DNA of 64,000 nt from Sthenelais limicola (Eukaryota; Annelida; Polychaeta; Phyllodocida; Sigalionidae), in NCBI GenBank assembly GCA_942159475.1, contig OW804096.1:12759871-12823870 (forward strand), in the 5' to 3' direction. Shown piece after piece: positions 23,538 to 35,800 of the stretch. The notes beneath the pieces are model-generated. The model did not search any database and was not told the origin of the DNA. It saw only the letters and a program-made list of their open reading frames with translations. The position numbers and the translations under genes were made by a program. Position 1 is the first letter of the stretch, and the number at the start of each line of letters is the position of its first letter.

Positions 23538-26500
23538 GTAAGATTGGATTGGCTTTTTATTCACAAATTAACCATGATTAATTCTCACATGTCATGGAAA
23601 TTTCATCATCAGCGGTCTTTTCCCAGTCTGTAAAAAGTGACAAGAGAGCAAGAGGAGAAGGAGGAAGGTATGATGTCGGTGTTCATCATTGCCTCTGGGT
23701 TAATGAGACTGTTGTGGGGTGTTAGGTTGTTAACAATTCCCAATTAACTTAATTCATTTCCATTTTTTGCCTTATTTTCCATTATTTCATGGATGAGGTT
23801 GTAATTTAACTAGAGTATGGTGGGTTAAGGCTCCGGGAAAAATGCTTTAACTATTGCAAGTTTAGTCTGGGCTCAGAGTTAAGAGAGTCCTTCCAAGCTT
23901 AGGGAAAGCCTTTCTCTCCAAACTGTAAAATGACATTATGATTCCATTATGACGCATACTCCAGGGCCAGGAAAGCCATTGGAGTCCAATCACTGATATC
24001 TCATTCTTATCTGAGGCAGATACAAATTAAATGAGATGAAAAATTCTGAAATATTTCTGACAATATGGTTCTCTGTCGCCATTCTTCTCGATAGCAACAA
24101 ATAAGGGTGTCAGGACAGCTACCCGCCGGACATCTCCCCGCCGACTTTTACCCACTGAACAATTACCATCCTATTGGTCCTAGGATGGTAGATGTTCGGG
24201 ATGGTAGATGTCCTAGTGGGGTAATGTCCAGGATGGTAATTATCCAGCGAGTAAAAGTCGGCGGGGAGATGTCCGGCGGGTAGATGTCCGGTAGGTGGCT
24301 GTCCTAGACAAATAAGATATTTCTTTCCGCAACGCACCCCTAGATACATTAAATAAGAGCCCTTAAACCCCCCACCCTATACTGCTCCCCACCCTAACCA
24401 CTCATAGGCCCTTCCACACTGAAACCCTGCACATAATACTGTCTGAGAGACCGAGGGGGGGGGGGGGGGGATTTATAGCAAGTTTGCATGTTTGGCAATC
24501 AGTGGAGATATTAAGACACGAACATGTGAATGTGTGTAGTAGCCGCTGCTGCTGCTGCACCAAGTACTACCAGCAATGCGCATGTAAGCTGGTGTTGTTG
24601 CCTTTAGCCCTGAGGTCACGCATTTACTCCCTGCTTATATTCATTTGGCTTGATTGATTGTGCTCTCTATTGTGAGCTGCGGCTGATCCTGGAATTTTTT
24701 ATTAGGGTTGGACTGAGTTCGGGATTGTGGAAAGTAGGTGGAAAGGGATGGAGAGGGAATATCGAGGGGGGGGGGGGGGTTATAAGAGGTTTACAAGTGG
24801 GTTCATTTGCTAGAGGCTAGCCCCACTAATGCACGACTGATTCATCGCAGAAGTACTGCCGATTTCAATTTGAAATTGTACGATTTGGCAAATGTATTCT
24901 ACGATTAATCCTGCGATGAAATCGGCCCTGAGATCGTGAGTGTGTTGGGCGATTTTGGACTCCACGATTTAGTTGTAGGAGTAAGCTATTTGTCTAAGCT
25001 GGCACCACACATCCATGATTTCTTTAGACATTTTTTTTTTCAAAATCGTACGACTCGTTGTGATGCCCAAATCGCCCTTCAAATCGTGTTTTCACCGCAT
25101 ACGTCTGTAAATAGTATTGTAGTAAATGCTGGCTTATTCTTTTCTTACGATTCTTTACGATTGTAAATCACAGGTTGATTCTTGAAGACCTGACATTAAG
25201 TCAGAATGACAATTCAGCTTTAAATCAGACGATTAAAGGAGAAAGGATTTTCATATGGAAAAACACTCATCAAAAAGCGCCCAAACACAATTTCAGAAAC
25301 TTCAACAATCAACCCACACATATTTAGTCCAAGTGGCTTCTTTGGCTGGTTTGTATGAGAAGAAAAAAGTAAAAAGTAATTTCAATCACCATCATTTAAA
25401 AGACACTCTAATGGCAACTCCGCCCACCCCCGCAACAGACACTCCCTCTCTCTGTCTCTTTCATTCTCTCTCTCGCACAGTCTTTTTCCCTCCCTCTGTC
25501 CTTCTCTCAATCTCTTTCTCTCTCCCTTTATCTCACTCTCTTTCTCTCTCTCATTCTCTCCTACATTTCTCTCTCTCCCTCTACCTCTGTCCTTCTCGTT
25601 CACTCTCTCTATCTCCCTCTCCTTCTCTCTCTCCCTCTCTCCTACCTTTCTCTCTCCCACTACTTCTCTGAATCTTTTTCTCTCTCTCTATCTCACTCTC
25701 TTTCGCTCCCTCTCTCCCACCTTTTTCTCCCTCTTCCTCTACCTCTCTCCTTCATCCCTCCCTCCCTCCCTCTCTCCCCACTCCTTCTCGTCTATACACG
25801 ATGAAGCACTAGGTATTTGCTTGCACTGGCTGGCAGGTGGTATAAAATGCCCAGTAATAGACAGCAATATTACCCACTCCTGGTGCTACTGCTACAGCCA
25901 TGTTAGTTCCCCTGTAGTACCATAGCCAGTACAGTGTTACTGGGTGTAGACACCCCCAGCATTACTCTACCAACTATTTGATATACACTTGGTGTTGCTC
26001 CAATCTCATATGGGTTATAATCTTGTGGTCTATAAAGTACAGTACTTGCGACTAATTCTGTTAAATAATCAATTGTCATTGTTACTGTTATTCTTCTTGT
26101 CGCTGTTGCTACTCTTACATACTCTTGTTGGAATGATTGAAATTTGTAGGTAAGGTAAACCTGGTAGATGAGAAGAGGAAGGGGTGGTGTGGAGGGAGAG
26201 GTGAAGGAGGAGGTGGGAGAGGAATAAGATGGCAGGAGCAGAAGGAGCAAAAGGGGGAGATGATGGAAGGGGAGCAGGAGAATGTGGAGGATGACTGTGA
26301 CAGAAGATGAGGGGCAGGAGAAGGAGCAGGAGGTGGAGGAGAAGTAGGGAGTGGGGAAGAAGGAGAAGGAGGGAGGGCAGGAGGGTGGACGAAGGGAAAG
26401 ACGGGGAGCAGGAGGAGAAGGAGGGACGGGATCAGGAGAGGAAGTGGAAGAAGGAGGAGGATCAGAGTGGAAGCAGAAGGAGGGAGGGGGAAGAAGGAGA

Positions 26501-26838
26501 AGGAGGGAGGGGAGGAGGGTGGACGAAGTGGAAGGGGAGAGAGGATAAGGAGGGGGAGGATCAGGAGGAGGATCAAGAGTGGGAGAAGGAGAAAGAGGGG
26601 ATAAGCAGGAGCAAAAGCAGGAGGAGCAGGAGGGGGCAGAAGCAGGAGGGAGGGAGGTAGAAGGAGAAGAAGGGGGAGGATCAGGAAGGGATGTGGGAGA
26701 AGAAGTTCAAGGATGATCAAGAGTGGGAAGAGAAGGAGAAGGAGGGGATAAGCTGGAACAGGAGCAGGAACAGGAGCAGGAGCAGGAGCAGGAACAGGAG
26801 CAGGAGGAGGAGGAGCAGGAGTAGAAACAGGAGCAGGA

Positions 26839-26880
<42 letters not shown>

Positions 26881-29800
26881 TGAGACGACAACCACGGATT
26901 GTGTCTGGTCTAGGATTTCCAGGTTGGAAGGACACAGGATCCAGCTAGGGAAATCTGACCAGCAGGCTCCAGTGTTTACATAGGGGAATTGGATTGGTCC
27001 TCTCTCAAATTGAGATGTGTACAGCGCATGCTCGAGGTTTGCCTTCCCCTGCTCGCTCTCTCTACTTACCCCTCTCCCATACATAGCCAATTTACACACA
27101 TATTTCTGTGGATACAAATTTTCATGATAACTACCGCCAAAATATCGTATCAAACTCTACTATTTCATTGGAAATTGCGAGGAGAAATACGCAGTTTTGT
27201 CTCATAAAGTGTCAGGGTTTTGATGTAATTTTAATGTTTGTGTTTATGTGAATTTGTAGGGCGCAAATATTAAAAACTGACAAGAAGAGAGGCATACAGA
27301 GGCGGGCATATGTTGTTTGTCCTTGTCCTGTAATTGCTATTGCGCTTGCAGTGATGTAGAACAATTGGGGGATACATGAAATTTCCTGGGGACCTATGAG
27401 CTTTGGTCAATCTAGCGTTAGAAATCTGCTTTATAATAGAACCTGACTTGCATGGGAAAAACTCACAACAAAGAAACTCTCTTTCCTCTATGACTGCCTC
27501 CCCTCTCCGTCTTTTTCCTCTCTGTCTGTACTTCTGTCTGTCTCTTCTCTCCTCTTTCTGTCTCCTGTCTGTGTTCTGTCAGTCTGTCTGGATCTTTCCT
27601 TTCTCTTTCTGATTCTATCTTCTTCCTCTCTCTGTCTGTCCTTTTGTCCGTCTCTTCTCTCTCTCTTCTGTCTCTCTCCTCTCTGTCTGACGGACCTCTC
27701 CTTTCTCTCTCTGACTCTATCTTCTTCTCTCTGTCTCTCTCCCGTCTTCTCTCTGCCTGCTCTCTCTCTTCCCCCTTCTCTCCCTTCCCTTCTTCTCTTT
27801 TTCCTCCACCCATGGTTTCTTTTCCGTCTGCCAAAATCGCTTTGCATCAATGTGAAGGTATTAAAATGCATTCAATTTCTCACTGAGGGTCCTCTCTTCA
27901 TTCCATTATCGGGAATTAAACGTCGCTTTCGTGGCTGTGGGAATTGATTGCGAAACTCCCTTTTGAATGTGAGCTTAAAAATGTTTGCAATTCAAGAAGC
28001 AAAACACTCTTGTGGTTGTTTCTTTCAGCCAATAAATGTTATCGGCAATTTCTCCAAAAAACGGAGATCTGTTTGGGGAAAGAAAAGGGAATTTTATTTA
28101 GAATTTTCCCAATTTTCCGGTTTTATACTGAGTGTAAAATTACATTATTACATTAGTTCAACGTGTTCAGATTAAATAGATTTCAATAGTTTAGTTTGAT
28201 CCTGAAATCCCTAATCCATTCAAATGGTAGTATATTGTCATCTATTGGCAGGAATAGACCGTTTCTGGTTTCGCCATCATTAGCATACTGCCTCCAATTC
28301 CCAACCGTTAGCTTTCCATATATTCAAGAACAATATGGTAACCAAGATTTTGTATCAAATAGACGGCGTTCATAAAGGCCTACCTTTCATTTACAAGACA
28401 TTCCGTTCACATAAACGCAGTACAATAATGCCCGCTTTATATTCCCTGGAGGAATCTTGTGGTGAGGACCAAATCTCATATTTCACTAACGGGACAGGGC
28501 ACTAACAGCAACAAGAATTTCTGGAAAATTCCAGAATGATTTAGTGCCCATGTAGTATAAGCATTCAAGGACCTGCGAACATTTCCTGTCCAGGCAGACG
28601 ATCATGTCCCGGTCGTCGCGTAGCAACTGGTTGCATAGCAACTGCCGCCATAAGAAGCTGACGGGCGGCCCTATAGGCTTTAGTCGGACTCACAGGGGAC
28701 ACTATTTACTCCAAATTACACTGTGACATTCTGATTAATAGCTCGCCGCCATATTGTCAATGACCGCTCTCATCTATTTTCTGCCGGCGGAAGGAAGTCG
28801 AAGTGCGCATGCTCTGATATGAATAGAGGTCACTCTCACGGCAGCGAGAGGTCGCGAGATGTGGTGTTAGGTCATTCCAAGGCGTGGCCCGGAAACGGAA
28901 ACTAGCTGTCATTTGGCTCCTTTTGCCAGGTCTTGCCGTCAGGAGGGTAAAACGCTGGGTGCGTCTCATTGACACTGACATAATCTAATATGAACTGACA
29001 CGGTGATCCCGCATGGATCAAGGTCTCAGGCTAGAGGTATGGCCAGAATTATAGGGCACTTCTCTCAGCCTTCTACCTCACTCGTACCTGGCTCCATGAC
29101 TTCCTAATATTTGTTTTTATATACATGTACGGGTCATGATGTTATAAGAATGTATAATTCGCTTTAACCCATCCATTCAATTAACCTAAATGTGAGGAGA
29201 AGTGATGTTCAAAATACAGTTCAACATACGGCCAAACAAAAAGTAGGTGTTTCCGATTTATCTGGCTGAAAAATAGGTAGGAGAGGGGGTAACTTTCTTT
29301 TTTTCATTGTTTTTTTTTTAGGAAACCACCTCCCCGGAACTGAAAACAATTTCTATTTTATAACAAGAATTGTTTTCAACGAGGAAAATGTGGTTTTTGA
29401 CCGTTCCGGGTTATGGAAACCTGTTTTCCTGCTGTTATTTAAAAAGCATTTATTGTCAAAAAAAAGAAGGTAAAGTATGGTAAAAAAACAACTGGTATGG
29501 TCAATCAAATCTTTAGGTAGGGGGGAGAGGGAGGTAAATCGGAAACACCAATATTTTGGGGGGTCTAACTGAGGAGATTATGTTAATAAATGCAGTCTAA
29601 TGATACCATATCATTTTCAGCCTGATTTAGCAGAATTTACTAAATGTGATCCGTTTTAGGAAAATGAGTCATAAGTCGCAAAAAATGGATTTTGAGATAT
29701 TATCATATTTGAGAAGATGAGATCAACCCGATCAAGCCGATTCTAATGATAGTAAACAGTAGGACATTTAATATGCATTTCTATATTTTAAGTGTTATAT

Positions 29801-32800
29801 TTTTATTATTGAAAACAAAGTTTGCAGTATTTTGGGGTGAGCAATTACTAGTAAAGTAGTTAATATATTCATTACGACAACCCTAGCAATACATGGATAT
29901 ATTTATTACACTGTCCTGAAATTCGGTACTTTTATTCAGACTACAAGAGGCTTTAAGCATTCCAAAAATTAGAACATTCCCACAAATATATCCTGTGAAT
30001 AAATCATTTTTAAAAATAACAATTTTGCGACTTGTGACTCATTTTCCTAAAACACATCACAAATGTGTAGAGGTGCAGAGTGTGCTTTCCCTAACGGACT
30101 GATTCAGTCTTCAGTACTGGCTGACATTAGGTGTATGATAAGGTGGATACAGATATGGGCTGATAGAGTTGATATCCTATTTTTAAAAAACTGTAAAAAC
30201 GTATTTTACTCCACGTTGGTGTATGTACCAACTTGCACCAGTTCAATGCGTGTGGTATGACATTGCCATTTCCTCTCCTCCCCCCCCCCCCTGCCCCCAG
30301 TACACAGCTATATACTTACACAGCTATATACTTATAAATACATAGTAACGTGGGAGTAAATATTGAACCTAAATTCAAATGTGGTACTCAGCCACTATTG
30401 CACTGTTATGTCCTTGATGGTTTTTTTTCGTAACCCTCGTCGCAAAAAAACCCATCTCAGACAGTGCAATAGTGTCCCTCATACCACATTGTCATTAGGT
30501 TCTGTCTATGTCATTACTGAAAGACAAAATCTACACTCTTATTTAACATCAGTGAAAAACTAAAGATTCTATTATTTTTGTTAAACAACTTGTTGTACAA
30601 AAACTGTTGTACAATTCACTTTCACCAATCCTCTCAAATAACCCAAATTTGAGAGAAAAAAATACATTTCAACTAACTCTGGGTTTCTTGGAAGAGCTCT
30701 GAGGGCACAGAAAGTATATTATCCATTTTCCTGTCTATTGTAACTGTTTATTGAGGAAATAAAAGCATTTATAAATATATAACTTGGCAGGGGAGGCTGT
30801 ACAACCGCCCTATCAGTGTGTAGGTGACTTGATATCAGCCATAGATATATTCACCAGTCAGCCAGGTCACTGAAGAGCCAATTTCCCGCCCCAGACACAG
30901 GCCTTCATATATATTACCTTCTCTGCTTTCTATATGCAGCCAAGGGCTCGGGAGTTTTTATACCTTCAGCCCTATGGAAATATCAGACTTTTTTTATCAA
31001 TAAAATATTAGACATTCTAGATATGTTTGATTCAATATGATTTGATTTTGATTTTTTAATTTTAGAAATATTTTACTCAGGTCATAGACATTTTCATACA
31101 TATAGTAAAACTTTCTCAGAATAGCATGATTTTATCATAATTTTACGTAAATTATCAAGTAAGTAATAGTCAAATGAAATCTAGTGAACATAATGCTAAA
31201 ACCAGTTCACGTCAGTTCTGTTGACATATATTAAAGATATGCATACAGTTTAGACATGTCTAAAATGTTCCATCCACCAGCGCCGTGCTCTCACCCGTTG
31301 ACCTTTATTAGTAGGATAAAATCAGGGGTGACAATTTCACATTGTTTAGACTAATATCTGGATTGAACTTAATTTGTGAATAAGCTGGGTAGTTGGATTG
31401 CTTCAAGATCCTTCTGAAGAATAGAAGTGAAGAGTGGAAAATTAATGGAGTATCAAGCTTTGTGTGTTGTTGTCAAATATGGGTCAGATTTTCAGAAAAT
31501 GTACAATTCACCTTCAGCAATCTTATCAAAAAACCCAAATTTCAGACGAAAATAAAGTTCAAAATACAGTTCAACCTAACCAAACAGATTGCTAGAATCA
31601 ATGCAATGCCAAATATACTCGAATTTACCAGGTATTAACCCAGTTGCAGCCTAATTTAGCAGAATTTACTAAATGTGTACAGCTGCCAATTGTACATTTT
31701 CTGAAAATCTGACCCATATACTGCTCCATCGGTTTTTGTCCTTGTGAGTAGTATATGGCAATTGTCCTTAAGTTCCGGGAAGTAGTGTTAGGTCATGGCC
31801 TTTAAATCAGAGGCTTTTTTGTCCATTATCGATCAATCAATGATAATGACAATGAGATATTTCACGCCACTATACCTACTAGACTACTAATATATTGGAC
31901 TCCATAATACAATGTGAGTAGTATATAACATAGGTCCTTATGCTCAGTGAGTTGACCCTGACTAGAAGTGCTTCAAAGACAGACATATCTATTCAAACAC
32001 AAATACACAACTTATTACTATCGATCAGTTGATGATGATGAAAATGAACTATTCCATGCCACTATACCTACTAGACTACTAATATATTGGACTGCATAAT
32101 ACAATGTGAGTAGTATATAACATAGGTCCTTATGCTCAGTGAGTTGACCCTGACTAGAAGTGCTTCAAAGACAGACATATCTATTCAAACACAAATACAC
32201 AACTTATTACTATCGATCATGCCATTGTAGCTACTAGACTACTAATATCTTGGACTGCATAATCCAATATGAGGTCTTGCACTCTTATTTAACAGATATG
32301 CAGATATGAGGTCCTTATTATCAGTGAAATAGCACTGACTATAGGATTGCTTCAAAGACAGAAACATATTTTCAAACACAACTTAACTATTGATCCGTTG
32401 ATGATAATGACAATGAACTATTCCATGCCACTATACCTACCAGACTACTAATATCTTGGACTATAATCCAATGTGAGTAGTATATAACAAAGGTCCTTAT
32501 GCTCAGTAAGTTGACCCTGACTAGGAGCAACTCACGGACAAGTTATAGCAGTCACAATCTCCTGGGGCAACCCAAAGGTGCCAATGGCAATGGGTAGATT
32601 GCGGCTGAGTAATGAAGTTTTGATTAAATGCCACCTTATATCTGCTGGATACAGACACATGCTAGTCTCTGGGTGAGCCGACTATAGTATAGACCTCTAG
32701 TGCCTATAGCTGACCACTCCTGGGGATGGAGAGAAGAGGGGGAGGTGGAGAGAAAAAGATGGGAGGGAGAGGAAAGGGAGAGAATGAAAGAAGCAAAGGG

Positions 32801-35800
32801 AGAGGGTGGGGGAAGTTGGATAGGGAGAGGAAGCAGAGGATACAGAAAGATGAGGTGAGAGCAGAGGGGGAGGGGAGGGACAGGGAGAGAAAGAGAGGGA
32901 GGGGAGGGACAGGGAGAGAAAGAGAGGGGGAGAGAAAGAGAGGGAGGGGAGGGACAGGGAGAGAAAGAGAGGGGGAGAGGTAGGGAGAGAGGAGGATGGG
33001 GAGAGAGAGTAAGACGAAGAGGGTGACCGTCTGGAGGACGGGTACTTTGCTAGTTTTATTTTTAAAAAAAAATTTCAACCAGAGACCAATACCTTAAAGC
33101 TTCCGTCTTTACAACCGAGACAATGCCTCTAATCCTGTTCCTATTATGTTGCAGATATTCCAGGGTAACACTAACACGTATATAGCCGAGCTGAGGGAGG
33201 TGGACCCGCCCATTATAGCGCGTAGAGTCCGCTTTATACCCTATAGTGGTCACCCGCGGACCGTATGTCTCCGGGTCGAATTATATGGATGCGAATGGGA
33301 AGGTCAGTGTCCATTTTATTAGTCTTTTATTACATTTAATTAGTAATGTTGTTTTCACTGACATGACTGTTTGCTGCAACAATGAGTTAGTTTTTTGAGT
33401 GGTTGTTGCCTTCAGGGTAACAGTTGTATTTGTATGTATAATAAAATGTATAAAACAATTAAGTTTTAATGTAATTAATTAGGCCTGTTCTAATAATCTA
33501 GAGGTGAGTTAGTTGTTGTTGCGTTCAGGGGAACACTTGTATTTGTATGTATAATAAAATGTATAAAACAATTAAGTTTTAATGTAATTAATTAGGCCTG
33601 TTCTAATGGTATAAGTCTTTAGTGCATAAAGAGTAGATATATTTAGCATTTCCTTACGGTCGTCACTGACACAGATCTATTAGTTTTCAACTGGAAATAA
33701 ATGAACATTAAATGTATTTGTTATAAGTATATAAATGACCATGATCATGATATAATTTCTTTTAGATGGAGCAGTATGGTATTCTATGCACCAAGGAGAA
33801 CGCCGCGGTACGGAGGTGGATCTTTATGACTTCACATATGACGGCAAAGTCACAGACATTCGCCTGAATGGAGGCCTAGGCCAGCTAACGGACGGCGAAA
33901 CCGGAGAATCCAACTTCAGGTTGGATCCCCGAGGTTTCGGGATCAAGGGCTATGAATGGGTCGGTTGGCGAAACGAGTCGCAGAGCGGCAGACCGATAGA
34001 AATTGTCTTCAAATTTGATGCTGTTCGAAACTTCAGCATGATCAGAATACATGCTAATAACATGTTTGGTAAAGATGTGAGGGTGTTTAAGAAGGCCAAT
34101 GTGTACTTTAGTATTGGCGGGGAGCACTTCCCCGATGAGCCGGTGGTGTTCGAGTACATGCGGGACATCCTCATTGATTATGCACGCCATGTGGAAATCC
34201 ATATCCCACACAGGATTGGCAGATATGTTAAGTTGAGGCTCTTCTTTGATTCCCGATGGATGATGATAAGCGAAGTGCAATTCCAGTCTGGTAAATATAA
34301 ACTTTGTCATTAATAAAACACCTTTAATCTAATAATCAGTGATTTTATCTCTCCTGACTGCTGATAAATAATATGATTACATCTAGCAGTAGCGACTATG
34401 ATAGGGCAGCAAGTCTAGATATATTAATATTGAAATATGTCATTCAACACCGTGATCTACAAGTGGTGCAATAAGTCAACTATCCCATGCATTGCTATAA
34501 GGGTTAGGTTTTCAGAAAATGTACAATTGGCAGCTGTACACATTTAGTAATTTCTGTTAATTAGGCTGCAATAAGTAAATTCGAGTATAATCGGCATTGC
34601 ATTGATTCAAACAATCTGTCTGGTTAGGTTGAACTGTATTTTGAACCTGATTTCTGTCTTAAATCTGGGTTATTTGAGGGAATTGGTGAAGGTCAATTGT
34701 ACATTTTCTGAAAATCTGACCCATAAGTTGATGGGACAATAAATATTGAAACATGAGACGTTTTACTATTCTGTCACCGATTTTAATCTGGATGAATACA
34801 GGTACACTTAACTGTCCTTAGAGGGGAAACAATTTTTACACAAAAATGTTAATAAAAGCAGAAACACAAAATAAAACTTGTAAACAACAGTTACAAGAAC
34901 AAAATTACCTCCCCATACCTATTTTTTCAGCTGGTCAAAATAGGAAACATACCTAATTTTTGGCCTGATATAAATTGTGTTGAACCATAGTTTACTTATA
35001 TATTCTCAAATATTATCTGGTGCCTGCTTACTCAGACTATATAATCTATAGGCCTATGTGAGTCAGGTTGTCAGAAAATGTACAATTTGGCTTCACCAAT
35101 CTCACCTCCCAAATAACCCTAATTTTAAATAAAACAAGGTTCAAAATACAGTTCAACATAACCAAACAGACCGTTTGAATCAAGGCATTACCAAATATAC
35201 CCATATATACCTAGTGTAGATAATTTTTCAGTCCAATTTAGCAGAATTTACAAAATTTGTTTATCAGCCAATCGTACATTTTCTGAAAATCTGACCCCCA
35301 TGCACAGTTTCTATTACCACCACTACCACCTCTACCCACTCCCCCGCTGAGACAAAACAATCACCCCACTCCACTCCCCACCCCACCTCCTCCTGCAACC
35401 CTGAGATAACATCCAAATCTGTGATGAGCAAACCTTTGACTAGTTTTTATTTCAACTAAAAAGCACCCTATACGGGTCAAGTCGCCATAAAATGTACAAT
35501 TGGCCTTCACCAATCCTCTCAAATAATCCAAATTTAAGAAGAAAATTAGTTTCAAAATACAGTTCAACATAACCAGACAGATGTATTGAATAAATACAAT
35601 ACAGAATACACTCAGATATACATAATATTTTTCATTTTTCACTCTAATTTAGCAGAATTTGATAGATGTGCAGAACTGTAGATTGTGCATTTTCTAAAAA
35701 TCTGACCCATATATATATTTTTCCTTGGATTTTTGTTTTCCAGAGTATGCAGTTGGCAATTTCACACCAGAAATACCCCCGTCCACCATACGGCCCCCTG

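Larger units (their letters stand above)
29129..30106 (-). mobile_element. Family A MITE split by element C and family D element
   Basis: The left part is at 29129-29243, the middle near 29565-29645 (CAGCCTGATTTAGCAGAATT) and a degraded right end at 30061-30106 (AAATGTGTAGAGGTGCAGAG). Two different elements occupy the gaps. Confidence 0.75.
23538..33154 (+). other. Large intron of gene A (9.6 kb)
   Basis: Bounded by exons of the discoidin domain. It holds a family J copy, a foldback element at 24115-24309, purine/pyrimidine tracts at 25430-25790, 26155-26890, 27470-27810 and 32724-33020, a nest of three transposons at 29129-30106, a foldback at 30367-30506, a family A copy at 31480-31718 and a ~190-bp tandem array at 31820-32530. 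A GC-richer block at 28560-28980 has an open frame on the minus strand that resembles no protein I know. Confidence 0.9.

Noticed and set aside
24452..24472. Runs of G or C (also near 899, 1541, 6857, 16930 and 24768)
   Set aside because: Simple homopolymer runs, common in this DNA and prone to sequencing error; no feature attached.
26115..27153. Pro/Ala-rich and Leu-rich open frames of 85-258 codons
   Set aside because: Translations of a GGAGCA-type hexamer array in several frames at once; low complexity and no splice context.
28757..28981. 74-codon basic minus-strand frame inside the large intron
   Set aside because: No similarity recognised and no splice partners; kept only as a GC-richer block.
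33885..34310. 141-codon minus-strand open frame
   Set aside because: Exact antisense of the discoidin-like exon of gene A; codon structure belongs to the plus strand.
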